64,000 nt of DNA from contig NZ_JANZLA010000002.1 of the NCBI RefSeq assembly GCF_025770785.1, positions 186,001 through 250,000 on the forward strand, written 5' to 3'. Of the stretch, positions 7,765 to 16,710 are shown piece by piece (positions within the stretch are counted from its first letter, which is position 1; every line of letters begins with the position of its first letter). Both the position numbers and the translations under genes were made by a program. The stretch comes from Cellulomonas sp. SG140 (GTDB lineage Bacteria; Actinomycetota; Actinomycetes; Actinomycetales; Cellulomonadaceae). A model generated the notes under the pieces. It was not told the origin of the DNA. It ran no database searches and worked only from the letters and a program-made list of their open reading frames with translations.

Positions 7765-10359
7765 TCAGCTGCGGCGGTCCGCCTCCTGCGCCGCCAGGGC
7801 GCGGCGCACGCCGTCGCGGTTCTCCGACACGATCCGCCGGAGGGCCGGGGCGGCGTCCGGGTGGGCGCCGAGCCAGGCGTCGGTGCGGACCAGCAGGTCG
7901 ACGTCCGCGTGGCCGACGAGCTCCACCGGGTACAGGCCGAACACGATCGTCTGCGCGATCTCGTTGGTCCGCGTGCGCCACACCTCGTCGATCGCCTCGA
8001 AGTACCGGTCGACGAACGGCACCAGCAGCTCCACGTCGTGCACCCGGCCGAAGCCGGCGATCGTGGCGGCCTGCACCGCGTTCGGCAGGTCGTCCCGGTC
8101 CACCACCGAGGTCCAGGCGGTCTTCTTCGCCTCGGCGGTCGGCACGGCCGCACGGGCCGCGGCGGCGGCACGCTGACCGGTGGCCGTCGGGTCGGCGGCG
8201 AGCTGCGCCGCGATGTCGGGCTCCGCGGCGCGGCCACCGGTGACGAGCGAGCTCAGCAGCTCCCAGCGCAGGTCGGTGTCCACCGACAGGCCCGGCAGGT
8301 GCAGCCGGCCGTCGAGCAGATCCGTCACCAGGCTCAGCTGCGACTCCGTGACGGCGCGGGCGGCGAACGCCTTGACCAGCTGGAGCTGCAGGTCGGAGCC
8401 GGCGGCGGCTGCCCGGGCCAGCTCGAGCAGCCGGTCGGCCGCGGCGGCCGCGGTCGCACCGCGGTGCTCGGGCGCGACGTACAGGTCGAGGGCGGTGGTG
8501 AGCTGGCGCAGCAGGACGAGCACCACCGAGGAGTCCGTCTCGTGGGCGATGTTGCCCAGCACCAGGTCGACGTAGCCGCGGGCCGGGGTCTCGCCGTCGC
8601 GGGTGGCGTCCCATGCGGCCGCCCACACCAGCGTGCGGGGCAGCGAGGCGTCGAACGCCGCGAGGTGCTCCGTGGCGAAGGCGAGCGAGACCGGGTCCAG
8701 GCGGGTCTTGGCGTAGGCCAGGTCGTCGTCGTTGACCAGCAGCAGGTCGGGGCGGTGCTTCCCGACCAGCCCCGGCACCGGGGTGCTCGGCCCGTCGACG
8801 TCGAGCTCGATGCGCGTGGTGCGCACCAGGCGGCCGGACGCGTCCAGGTCGTAGCCGCCGACGGCCAGCCGGTGCGGACGCTGCACGGGGTGCGTGTCCG
8901 GCACCTCCTGCAGCACGGCGGCGGCCGTGATCACGCCGTCGTCGTCCACCTCGAGGGACGGCCGCACCAGGGTGACGCCCGCCTGCTCCAGCCAGAGTCG
9001 AGACCAGGCGCTCAGGTCCCGGCCGCTCGTGGCCTCGAGCTCGCTCAGCAGGTCGCGCAGCCGGGTGTTGCCGTAGGCGTGCTTCGCGAAGTAGGCCCGC
9101 ACGCCCGCGTCGAACTTCTCCTCGCCCACCCAGGCCACCAGCTGGCGCAGCACGCTCGCGCCCTTGGCGTACGTGATGCCGTCGAAGTTGACCTCCACGT
9201 CCTCGAGGTCACGGATGTCCGCGGCGATCGGGTGCGTGGACGGCAGCTGGTCCTGCCGGTACGCCCAGCTCTTCTCCAGCGAGGAGAAGGTGGTCCAGGC
9301 GCTGGTCCACGGCGTGACGGTGGCGGTCGCGCGGGTGGACTGGAACTCGGCGAACGACTCGTTCAGCCACAGGTCGTCCCACCACTGCATGGTCACCAGG
9401 TCGCCGAACCACATGTGGGCCAGCTCGTGCAGGATCGTCACGGCGCGGCGCTCGACGGTCGCGTCCGGGACCTTGGAACGGAAGACGTAGGTCTCGACGA
9501 AGGTGACGCAGCCGGCGTTCTCCATCGCACCGGCGTTGAACTCCGGCACGAACAGCTGGTCGTACTTGGCGAACGGGTACGGCGTGCCGAACGTCTTCTC
9601 GTAGAAGGCGAAGCCGGCGCGGGTGATGTCGACGATGTTGTCGGTGTCCAGGTGCTCGGCCAGCGAGGCGCGGCAGTAGACCCCGAGCGGGATGGTGCGC
9701 CCGTCGATGCTGGTCAGCTCGCGGTGCTCACCGTGGTACGGGCCGGCGACGATCGCCGTGATGTAGGACGAGATGCGCGGTGTCGTCTCGAACTGCCACA
9801 CCGCGATGCCGTGGTCGGTGCCGCCGTTGCGGTTCACGCCGCCCTCGATGCGCACCGGCTGGCCGACCGCGGGGCCGTTGGACACCACGGTCCAGTGCGC
9901 CGGCGCCGTGACGGTGAAGGTGAACGTCGCCTTCAGGTCCGGCTGCTCGAACACGGCGAACACGCGCCGGCTGTCGGCCACCTCGAACTGGCTGTACAGG
10001 TATACCTCGTCGTCCACGGGGTCGACGAACCGGTGCAGGCCCTCGCCGGTGTTCATGTAGGCGCAGTCCGCCACCACCAGCAGCTCGTTCTCGGCTGCCA
10101 GCCCGTCCAGTCGGATCCGCGAGTCGACGAAGACCTCGGCCGGGTCCAGGCCGCGGCCGTTCAGCACCACCTCGCGCACCGTCGGCGCGATGAGGTCGAC
10201 GAAGGTGGACGCACCCTCGGTGGCCGCGAACCGCACCGTGCTGCGGGACAGGAACGTGCTCGGGCCCGTGGTCAGGTCGAGAGCCACCTCGTAGCTGGCG
10301 GTCTGGACGAGGGAGGCGCGCTCGCGCGCCTCGTCACGGGTCAGGTTCTGTCCGGGCAC
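7765..10359 (-). CDS. pepN: aminopeptidase N (M1 family)
   Basis: Zinc metallopeptidase that removes N-terminal residues from peptides in the cytoplasm. The 864-residue protein has the M1 order: N-terminal beta saddle, then the GAMEN exopeptidase motif at 277-281, the zinc site HELAH at 311-315 with the third ligand Glu334 in LNESFAEF, and a C-terminal ERAP1-like helical domain. Length fits the actinobacterial PepN/TMA108-like group. Start is GTG (complement at 10357-10359) with AGGAG 8 nt upstream. Confidence 0.95.
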   Translation of the reverse strand: MPGQNLTRDEARERASLVQTASYEVALDLTTGPSTFLSRSTVRFAATEGASTFVDLIAPTVREVVLNGRGLDPAEVFVDSRIRLDGLAAENELLVVADCAYMNTGEGLHRFVDPVDDEVYLYSQFEVADSRRVFAVFEQPDLKATFTFTVTAPAHWTVVSNGPAVGQPVRIEGGVNRNGGTDHGIAVWQFETTPRISSYITAIVAGPYHGEHRELTSIDGRTIPLGVYCRASLAEHLDTDNIVDITRAGFAFYEKTFGTPYPFAKYDQLFVPEFNAGAMENAGCVTFVETYVFRSKVPDATVERRAVTILHELAHMWFGDLVTMQWWDDLWLNESFAEFQSTRATATVTPWTSAWTTFSSLEKSWAYRQDQLPSTHPIAADIRDLEDVEVNFDGITYAKGASVLRQLVAWVGEEKFDAGVRAYFAKHAYGNTRLRDLLSELEATSGRDLSAWSRLWLEQAGVTLVRPSLEVDDDGVITAAAVLQEVPDTHPVQRPHRLAVGGYDLDASGRLVRTTRIELDVDGPSTPVPGLVGKHRPDLLLVNDDDLAYAKTRLDPVSLAFATEHLAAFDASLPRTLVWAAAWDATRDGETPARGYVDLVLGNIAHETDSSVVLVLLRQLTTALDLYVAPEHRGATAAAAADRLLELARAAAAGSDLQLQLVKAFAARAVTESQLSLVTDLLDGRLHLPGLSVDTDLRWELLSSLVTGGRAAEPDIAAQLAADPTATGQRAAAAARAAVPTAEAKKTAWTSVVDRDDLPNAVQAATIAGFGRVHDVELLVPFVDRYFEAIDEVWRTRTNEIAQTIVFGLYPVELVGHADVDLLVRTDAWLGAHPDAAPALRRIVSENRDGVRRALAAQEADRRS

Positions 10360-10580
10360 GTGCGACTCCTGCGGGATGGGCCGACCGATCGGGCCGGCGC
10401 GGAGGCCGCGGGTGGCGGCCGCCGACGATCATGGCACGCGACCGGTGCGCACGGCCTGCGGGCCCTGCCGAGGTGCGCCCGGCCCCTGCGGGCAGGCAGA
10501 CTCGAGCCGAGCCATGCCAATCGCGACAGATCGGAGCCCGTGTGCCCGCTCGTGCCGAGACGACGCCCGTCGGTGCCCGG

Positions 10581-10612
10581 ACCAGGTGCGTCCGTCACAC
10601 AACCAGGTGCGT
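10581..10612. repeat. direct repeat ACCAGGTGCGT, two copies 21 bp apart
   Basis: The 11-mer occurs at 10581-10591 and 10602-10612, two helical turns apart, directly before the start region of the membrane-anchored protein gene. The second copy also supplies the likely ribosome-binding sequence (AGGT). Could be a regulator site or coincidence. Confidence 0.4.
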
Positions 10613-10615
10613 GCG

Positions 10616-11266
10616 GTGAGCGCCGGGCGTCCGGACCAGAACCGGCTGATCCGCATCCTCGTGGCCGTGGACGCGGTGCTGGTCGGTGCCCTGGTCATCG
10701 CGCTCGTGGTCACGGGGGTCAACCGCGCGGCCCGGACCGGCTCCGCTGCCACGACCGGCAGCTCGGTGGGCGGTTCCACCTCGCCCGCGCCGAGCGCCTC
10801 GGCGTCGTCGGGACCGGCGCACTTCCGGCTGCCGAGCGGCAACATCGCCTGCACGCTGACCGCCGACTCGGCGACGTGCACCATCGCCAACGCGACGTTC
10901 ACCGTGCCGCCGGTCGCCGGGTGCACCGGCACCGTCGGGCACACGGTCGTGCTCGACGCCAACGGTGTAGCCACCCCCTGCGAGACGGGACCCGCCCCCC
11001 GACCCGCGGGCGAGGACGTCCCGGCGCTGCCCTACGGCAGCTCGAGCACGCTCGGCGGACGGACGTGCACCAGCGCGACGGACGGGGTTACCTGCACCGA
11101 CGCGCGGGGCGTCGGCTTCCGGCTGGCACGCGAGTCCCTCACGCTCCTCCCGCAGGGCACCGCACCGTCCGCCACGCCCGCACCGTCCGCGACCACCGCG
11201 TCCAACGTGACGAGCGGTGGCCCGGCGGCCGGCCCGCCGGGCCACAAGGGCAAGGGCAAGGGCTAG
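10616..11266 (+). CDS. membrane-anchored extracellular protein with SGNIAC motif
   Basis: Function unknown. The 216-residue product has a short basic N-terminus, one membrane segment at about residues 14-35 (LIRILVAVDAVLVGALVIALVV), a Ser/Thr/Ala-rich linker, and an extracytoplasmic domain with several cysteines (in SGNIACTL, ATCTIA, GCTGT, TPCETG, RTCTSA and VTCTDA). That spacing suggests three disulfides. The FRLPSGNIAC...C pattern resembles a family of small secreted actinobacterial proteins (I think DUF6636-like; this needs a profile search). The tail is Pro/Gly-rich and ends in alternating Lys-Gly. Start uncertain: GTG at 10616 or 10607, both near the AGGTG at 10605; earlier frame extension looks non-coding. 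Confidence 0.7.
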   Translation: MSAGRPDQNRLIRILVAVDAVLVGALVIALVVTGVNRAARTGSAATTGSSVGGSTSPAPSASASSGPAHFRLPSGNIACTLTADSATCTIANATFTVPPVAGCTGTVGHTVVLDANGVATPCETGPAPRPAGEDVPALPYGSSSTLGGRTCTSATDGVTCTDARGVGFRLARESLTLLPQGTAPSATPAPSATTASNVTSGGPAAGPPGHKGKGKG

Positions 11267-11288
11267 TCCGCGGACCGGCCCCGCCCCG

Positions 11289-13277
11289 TCACCAGATGCT
11301 GACGCGCTCCTCCGGCGGCAGGTACAGGCCGTCGCCCGGCTGGACGTCGAAGGCCTCGTAGAACGCGTCGAGGTTGCGCACGACGCCGTTGCAGCGGAAC
11401 TGCTCGGGGCTGTGCGGGTCGACCGCCAGTCGTCGGATCACCTCGGCGTCGCGGCCCTTGGACCGCCACGCCTGCGCCCACCCGATCAGCACCCGCTGCA
11501 CCCCGGTGAGCCCGTCGATCACGGGAGCCCCGTCCAGCGGCCGGCCGAGCGCGATCCGGTAGGCCTTCAGCGCGATCGCCATGCCGCCGAGGTCGCCGAT
11601 GTTCTCGCCGATCGTCAGGGCGCCGTTGACGTGGTGGCTGCCGTCCAGCTGGGCGGGGGAGTACCCGTCGTACTGGTCGACCAGGGCCTTGGTCCGCGCC
11701 TCGAACTCCGCCCGGTCCTCCGCCGTCCACCAGTCGGCGAGCCGCCCGGTGCCGTCGTACTTGCTGCCCTGGTCGTCGAACCCGTGGCCGATCTCGTGGC
11801 CGATCACCGCGCCGATGCCGCCGTAGTTCACCGCGTCGTCCGCGTCCGCGTCGAAGAACGGCGGCTGCAGGATCGCGGCCGGGAACACGATCTCGTTCAT
11901 CCCGGGGTTGTAGTAGGCGTTGACCGTCTGCGGCGTCATGAACCACTCGTCGCGGTCGATCGGCTTGCCGATCTTGCCCAGCTCCCAGTCCTGCTCGAAG
12001 GCGGACGCCCGACGGACGTTGCCCAGCAGGTCGTCAGCGCGCACGACGAGGTCCGAGTAGTCCCGCCACCGCACCGGGTAGCCGATCTTCGGGGTGAACG
12101 CGTCGAGCTTGGCCAGGGCCTTGGCGCGGGTCTCCGCCCCCATCCACTCCAGGCTCGAGATGGACTCCCGGTACGCCTCGACCAGGTGGCCCACCAGGGC
12201 GTCCATCCGGGCCTTGTGCTCGGGCGGGAAGTGCCGGGCGACGTACTGCTTGCCCACCGCCTCCCCCAGCACGCCCTCGACGAACGAGACGCCGCGCTTC
12301 CAGCGCTCGCGCTGCTCCTGGGCGCCGGTCAGCGTGCGGCCGTAGAAGTCGAAGTTCGCCTGGCTCAGCTCGTCGGTGAGGAAGGCGGCGCGGGCGCTGA
12401 CGGCGTGGAACGCCATCCAGTCCTTCCAGTCCGCCAGCGGTTCCGTCTCCCACAGGCCGGCGAAGCCGCGCGCGAAGTCCGGCTCGCGGATCACCAGGTC
12501 GTCCATCGAGCCCTCCGGCGCACCGAGCGCGCGGGCCCACGCGTGCCAGTCGAACTGCGGGGCGTCGTCGGCGAGATCGGCGAGCGTCGTGGCGTTGTAG
12601 GTCAGCTCCGCGTCACGGTCCTTGACGACGTCCCAGTGGTGCGCCGCGAGCGCCGTCTCGAGGGCGACCACCCGGGCGGCGCGCTCGTCCGCATCCGCCT
12701 GGTCGGACGCGACGCCGCCGAGCAGCAGCATGCGGGCGACGTGCGGGCGGTACGCCTCGAGGAAGGTGGCGTACTGGGGGTCGCGGTAGTAGGCCTCGTC
12801 CGGCAGGCCGAGACCGGACTGCGTCAGGTGCACGACGTAGCGGTCGGGGTTCTTGGCGTCGTTGTCGACGAAGAACGCGACGGCGCCGCCGGCACCCGTG
12901 CGCTGCAGGGCGCCGAGCGCCCCGGTCAGCTCCGCCTGGGTGCTCGCCTGCTCGATCAGCGCCAGGTCGGTGCGCAGCGGTGCCAGCCCGGCGGCCTCGA
13001 TCGCCTCGGTGTCCATGAAGCTGGCGAAGGCGGCGCCGACCTTCGCGGCGTCCTCGTCCTGCTGCTGGCCGGCGGCGACCTGCTCGCCGAGCTCGGTGAT
13101 GATGTCGCGGACCTGCTCCTCGGAGCGGTCGCGCAGCGCGCGGAGCACGCCGTCGGACGCCCGGTCGGCCGGGATGGTGTGGGAGGCGATCCAGCGCCCG
13201 TTCACGTGGGCGAACAGGTCGTCCGCGGGACGGGTGGCCGGGTCGAGGGCGGTGACGTCGATGCCGCTACGGGTCAT
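11289..13277 (-). CDS. pepO: M13 family metallopeptidase (neprilysin/PepO-like)
   Basis: Zinc endopeptidase acting on oligopeptides. The 662-residue protein begins with the family hallmark DLFAHVNGRWI (residues 21-30). Its zinc site is VIGHEIGHGFDDQG with His494 and His498, the third ligand lies in ENIGDLGG near residue 558, and NAYYNPGMNEIVFPA forms the substrate-binding NAYY motif. The protein ends in SIW, close to the CxxW end of this family. No signal peptide, so probably cytoplasmic. Start ATG at 13275-13277 is at the family N-terminus. It converges with the membrane-anchored protein gene (22-bp gap). Confidence 0.93.
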   Translation of the reverse strand: MTRSGIDVTALDPATRPADDLFAHVNGRWIASHTIPADRASDGVLRALRDRSEEQVRDIITELGEQVAAGQQQDEDAAKVGAAFASFMDTEAIEAAGLAPLRTDLALIEQASTQAELTGALGALQRTGAGGAVAFFVDNDAKNPDRYVVHLTQSGLGLPDEAYYRDPQYATFLEAYRPHVARMLLLGGVASDQADADERAARVVALETALAAHHWDVVKDRDAELTYNATTLADLADDAPQFDWHAWARALGAPEGSMDDLVIREPDFARGFAGLWETEPLADWKDWMAFHAVSARAAFLTDELSQANFDFYGRTLTGAQEQRERWKRGVSFVEGVLGEAVGKQYVARHFPPEHKARMDALVGHLVEAYRESISSLEWMGAETRAKALAKLDAFTPKIGYPVRWRDYSDLVVRADDLLGNVRRASAFEQDWELGKIGKPIDRDEWFMTPQTVNAYYNPGMNEIVFPAAILQPPFFDADADDAVNYGGIGAVIGHEIGHGFDDQGSKYDGTGRLADWWTAEDRAEFEARTKALVDQYDGYSPAQLDGSHHVNGALTIGENIGDLGGMAIALKAYRIALGRPLDGAPVIDGLTGVQRVLIGWAQAWRSKGRDAEVIRRLAVDPHSPEQFRCNGVVRNLDAFYEAFDVQPGDGLYLPPEERVSIW

Positions 13278-13358
13278 GGGCGCCAGCCTACGGACCGGCA
13301 CCGACGGGACGGCGGACGCGGTCGGTCGGGCGGCGCACCGGGCTGGCAGGATGACGCC

Positions 13359-13811
13359 ATGCGCATCCACGTCGCCTCCGACCACGCCGGCTTCGAGCTG
13401 AAGAACGCGGTCGTCGAGCACCTGAGCGCGGCCGGCCACGAGGTCGTGGACCACGGCGCGCACACGTACGACCCGCAGGACGACTACCCGTCCTTCTGCT
13501 TCGAGGCCGGTGAGGCCGTGGTCGCCGACCCGGGGTCGCTCGGGGTGGTGATCGGCGGCTCGGGCAACGGTGAGCAGATCGCCGCCAACAAGGTCACCGG
13601 CGTCCGCGCGGCCCTGGCCTGGAACGAGGACACGGCCCGCCTGGCGCGTCAGCACAACGACGCCAACGTGGTGGCGATCGGCGCACGTCAGCACTCCGTG
13701 GACGACGCCCTCGCGCTGGTCACGCTGTTCGTGGACGAGCCGTTCTCGCGCGACCCGCGGCACCAGCGCCGCATCGACCAGCTCGCGCAGTACGAGCGCG
13801 ACCGCGGCTGA
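13359..13811 (+). CDS. rpiB: ribose-5-phosphate isomerase B
   Basis: Interconverts ribose-5-phosphate and ribulose-5-phosphate in the pentose phosphate pathway. The 150-residue protein has SDHAGFELK at the N-terminus (phosphate site), GGSGNGEQIAANK with the actinobacterial catalytic Glu72 in place of the Cys found in E. coli RpiB, and His99 in ARQHNDAN. A CAGGAT box ends 6 nt before the ATG and no ribosome-binding site is visible, so translation is probably leaderless. Divergent from the M13 peptidase gene with an 81-bp gap. Confidence 0.95.
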   Translation: MRIHVASDHAGFELKNAVVEHLSAAGHEVVDHGAHTYDPQDDYPSFCFEAGEAVVADPGSLGVVIGGSGNGEQIAANKVTGVRAALAWNEDTARLARQHNDANVVAIGARQHSVDDALALVTLFVDEPFSRDPRHQRRIDQLAQYERDRG

Positions 13812-13818
13812 CCCCGGC

Positions 13819-15096
13819 TCAGAAGGTCCAGCTGCACAACGGCGCGACCGGCCACCCGAACGCCGCGGCGGCGCGCACGCCGGCACCCGACGTGCGCTCC
13901 TCGACCAGCCCGGCGGCGACGAGGCCGGCCAGGGACCGTCCGCCGAGGTAGGCGGCGCCCAGCTCACGGACGTCCGCCCGTAGCTGCACCTCCTGGTCGG
14001 TGCGCTCGACGGCGAGCGCCCACGTCCCCTGGTCGTCCGGGCTGTGCGAGCGCAGCCGCCACCGACCGGCATTCGCGGGAACCAGGGCGTCGGTCACCTC
14101 GAGGACGGTGTCGAGGGGCGCGAGGTAACGACGTCCGGCCAGCGCGGCGGGCAGGTCGAGGAGCCGCACCCAGAGGTTGTCCTCCAGCCGGGGGTGCCCG
14201 GGCCGCTGGTCGACGAGCAGCGACAGGAGAGCGTCGTCGACGGCGAGCTTCGGCGTGCTCACCGTCGCGGTGAGGTCCAGGTCGAGGAGGAACGACCACA
14301 GCCGGTGCGTCGCCGGTGCGTCCAGCGCGACGGCAGCGAGCACCTCCACGGAGAACTCCGGCCCCGCCTCGGTCCAGCGGGGCGTCCGGCGCAGCAGCGC
14401 GAAGCCGCGAGGCTCGCCACCCGGCGCGCGCACGGTCGCCAGCTGCATCGGCTCGCCACCGGCGCGCCACTGCGGCGGGTCGACCAGGATGCGCCGGCGC
14501 AGGGCGGGCGTGCTGCGCACCACCCAGCCCGGCCTGCCTGCACCTGCCGCGACGTGCAGCCGGTCGACGAGGTCCTCGTGCAGGTCGGCGTCCGCCGTGG
14601 CGAGCTCGACCGTCAGGGCCTCCGATCCCGGGACTGGACGCAGCGCGGCCCGGCGGGGGAGCGTCAGCCGGACCGCGTCCGCCGCGCAGCCGTAGCCGAA
14701 CCGGCCGTAGATGCCCTGCTCGGCCGCGAACAGCGCCGACACGGGTTCGCGGCGACCCTGGGCCCTCTCGACGTGGGTGGCGATCATCGACGTCAGCAGG
14801 CCGCGCCTGCGCTCGTCGGGACGCACCCCGACCCAGGTGAGACCGGCGCAGGGCACCGCGCCGCCCGGGACCGGGAGCGTGAAGGGGTACGAGCCGTGCA
14901 CCGCCGCCAGCCGGCCGCCCGGCCCCTCCACCGCCATCGCCCGGTCGAAGGGAACCGTGAACGGCACCTGCGCGTCGACCTCGGGGTCCGGGGGCCAGGC
15001 GAAGGCCAACCGGTCCACCGCCCGGAACTCCTCCTTGCGGTCCTCGCCGATCTCGACCGTGCGGTAGCCGTGGGGCAGCGTCGTCATGGTGCCCAT
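13819..15096 (-). CDS. Eis-like GNAT N-acetyltransferase
   Basis: Acetyltransferase of the Eis family (enhanced intracellular survival), whose members acetylate aminoglycosides and other amines in mycobacteria. The 425 residues fit the three-part architecture: a GNAT domain with the acetyl-CoA motif VRPDERRRGLLTSMI, a second GNAT-like domain, and a C-terminal sterol-carrier-like domain. IYGRFGYG contains the conserved general-acid tyrosine, and the protein ends in Phe, whose free carboxylate acts in catalysis in Eis. Its substrate here is unknown. Start is ATG at 15096 or 15087; neither has a good ribosome-binding site. It ends 7 bp from rpiB (convergent). Confidence 0.8.
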   Translation of the reverse strand: MGTMTTLPHGYRTVEIGEDRKEEFRAVDRLAFAWPPDPEVDAQVPFTVPFDRAMAVEGPGGRLAAVHGSYPFTLPVPGGAVPCAGLTWVGVRPDERRRGLLTSMIATHVERAQGRREPVSALFAAEQGIYGRFGYGCAADAVRLTLPRRAALRPVPGSEALTVELATADADLHEDLVDRLHVAAGAGRPGWVVRSTPALRRRILVDPPQWRAGGEPMQLATVRAPGGEPRGFALLRRTPRWTEAGPEFSVEVLAAVALDAPATHRLWSFLLDLDLTATVSTPKLAVDDALLSLLVDQRPGHPRLEDNLWVRLLDLPAALAGRRYLAPLDTVLEVTDALVPANAGRWRLRSHSPDDQGTWALAVERTDQEVQLRADVRELGAAYLGGRSLAGLVAAGLVEERTSGAGVRAAAAFGWPVAPLCSWTF

Positions 15097-15188
15097 GCTG
15101 CCGGGCGCGCCGCTGCGGCTGCACCGTCTTTGCTGCTCGACCGGCGGATCGTCGGGCCACCGTCGGTGCTCGCGGTTAGCCTTCGCGC

Positions 15189-16343
15189 ATGACGAGCAGC
15201 CCCGACCGGCGCGCCGGCGACGACGGGCCGGGCGGGCGGACCGCTCGCGTCTCCGGCCGACCCGCGCCGGGCCGGGTCGCATCCGGTGGCTCCGGCGCGC
15301 TCGAGCGCAGCCTCGGTCGCTGGGCCCGGCGGCCGCAGGCCGTCCCCGGGGTGGTGCTGGCGGCGCTCGCGGTGCTGCTGGCCCTCGGCATGTGGGACCG
15401 ACCGGAGTGGGTGGCGCCCTCGGCCTTCCTGCTCCTGCTGCTGGTCGCGGTGTTCGTGCTGCGCTGGCTCGCCCTGGTGGTGGTCGCCGCCCTGGTCAGC
15501 GTGCTGGCGATGACGCTGTGGGCGATGGGCTCGGGGACGATGACGCCGGGCACGATCGTGGTGCTCGCCGCGGCCGTGGGCGCGGTGCTGATCTTCGGGC
15601 GCAGCCGCGAGCGGCTCGGTCTGCAGGGCGCGCCGAGCGGCCTGATGCTGGTGGACCTGCGGGACCGGCTCGAGGCGAACGGTCACATCCCACCGCTGCC
15701 GGCCGGCTGGCGCGTCGACGCCGTGGTGCGGTCGGCCCACCAGGACGCGTTCTCGGGGGACTTCGTCGTCGCGCGGGCGCCCGCCGACGACGTCCTCGAG
15801 GTGGTGCTGGTCGACGTCTCCGGCAAGGGTCAGGCCGTCGGGGTGCGGTCCTTGCAGCTGTCGGGCGCGCTGGCGGGGCTGCTCGGCGCGATGGCACCGG
15901 CCGACTTCCTGCCGGCGGCGAACTCCTACCTCCTCGGGCAGGGCTGGGACGACGGGTTCGCGACCGCCGCGCACCTGGCGCTGGACCTGCGCACCGGGGC
16001 CTACCAGGTGGCCACCGCCGGCCACCTGCCCCCGGTGCAGCTGCACGCCGGGTCGGGGCGGGTCAGCGTGGTCGACACCGTCGGTGCACCGGTCCTCGGG
16101 GTGACGCCGGACTTCCGGTGCCAGGCCCGCACCGGCACCCTGCAGCCCGGTGACGCGCTGCTGCTGTACACGGACGGCCTGGTGGAGACCCGCGGCGGCG
16201 ACCTGGACCAGGGCATCGACCGGCTGCTCGGCGTCCTGGAGCAGCTGGTGTCCACGGGACGTGGCGGGGCCGACGCGGTGCTCGCGGCGGCGCGCCGCCA
16301 GGAGGACGACGACCGGGCGTTGGTGCTGGTGCAGCGGGCCTGA
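15189..16343 (+). CDS. membrane-bound SpoIIE/RsbU-type PP2C phosphatase
   Basis: Serine phosphatase of the class that dephosphorylates anti-anti-sigma factors. The 384 residues comprise a basic N-terminus, three or four membrane segments (about 52-68, 76-92, 93-112 and 119-136), and a cytoplasmic PP2C domain from about 175. Metal-binding aspartates are visible in SGDF (Asp191), VDVSGKG (Asp209) and YTDGLVE, plus DDRALVLV at the end. No STAS or anti-sigma gene is adjacent. TAGCCT ends 6 nt before the ATG, so the gene probably has a leaderless promoter. The next gene starts 3 nt after its stop. Confidence 0.88.
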   Translation: MTSSPDRRAGDDGPGGRTARVSGRPAPGRVASGGSGALERSLGRWARRPQAVPGVVLAALAVLLALGMWDRPEWVAPSAFLLLLLVAVFVLRWLALVVVAALVSVLAMTLWAMGSGTMTPGTIVVLAAAVGAVLIFGRSRERLGLQGAPSGLMLVDLRDRLEANGHIPPLPAGWRVDAVVRSAHQDAFSGDFVVARAPADDVLEVVLVDVSGKGQAVGVRSLQLSGALAGLLGAMAPADFLPAANSYLLGQGWDDGFATAAHLALDLRTGAYQVATAGHLPPVQLHAGSGRVSVVDTVGAPVLGVTPDFRCQARTGTLQPGDALLLYTDGLVETRGGDLDQGIDRLLGVLEQLVSTGRGGADAVLAAARRQEDDDRALVLVQRA

Positions 16344-16346
16344 GCG

Positions 16347-16688
16347 ATGGACGACGACTACCTGGAGCAGGTGCTCGACCTGGTCGCCGCCGTACCGGCG
16401 GGCCGCGCGGTCACCTACGGCAGCGTGGCCGAGGTGCTGCGGGACCGGCTCGGCCGGGGCGGCCCCCGGCAGGTCGGTCAGGTGTTGGCGCACGCCGGTG
16501 GGGGAGTGCCGTGGTGGCGGGTGGTCAATGCCGCCGGGTCGCCGCCGGCGCGGCACGCCACCGAGGCGCTCGACCGGCTGCGCGCCGAGGGCACCCCGCT
16601 GGTCGCGGACGGCACGCGCGTGGCCCTGCGCCGCGCGTTGTGGTGGCCCGACGAGGACGCGTTCGACGACGCGGCGGAGCGGGGCTGA
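16347..16688 (+). CDS. alkyltransferase-like protein (ATL; MGMT DNA-binding domain without the cysteine)
   Basis: ATL proteins flip and bind O6-alkylguanine and hand the lesion to nucleotide excision repair. The 113 residues match the C-terminal domain of O6-alkylguanine-DNA alkyltransferase: VPAGRAVTYGSVAEVL, the helix-turn-helix with GPRQVGQVLAHAG (Arg41 as the arginine finger), and PWWRVVNAAG. The alkyl-acceptor motif PCHRV is replaced by PWWRV (55-59), so the Cys is Trp and the following His is also Trp. It cannot be a methyltransferase. It is tightly coupled to the SpoIIE phosphatase gene. Confidence 0.9.
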   Translation: MDDDYLEQVLDLVAAVPAGRAVTYGSVAEVLRDRLGRGGPRQVGQVLAHAGGGVPWWRVVNAAGSPPARHATEALDRLRAEGTPLVADGTRVALRRALWWPDEDAFDDAAERG

Positions 16689-16710
16689 CGGACGCCCCGT
16701 CGCCGCCTCG

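Noticed and set aside
7861..11361. Plus-strand open frame of over 1100 codons antisense to pepN
   Set aside because: Composition is low-complexity Arg/Val/Gly/Gln; the opposite strand has complete M1 peptidase motifs.
13819..15282. Longer start for the Eis-like gene
   Set aside because: The extra N-terminal residues are Arg/Pro/Gly-rich and would overlap the promoter and start of the divergent SpoIIE phosphatase gene.
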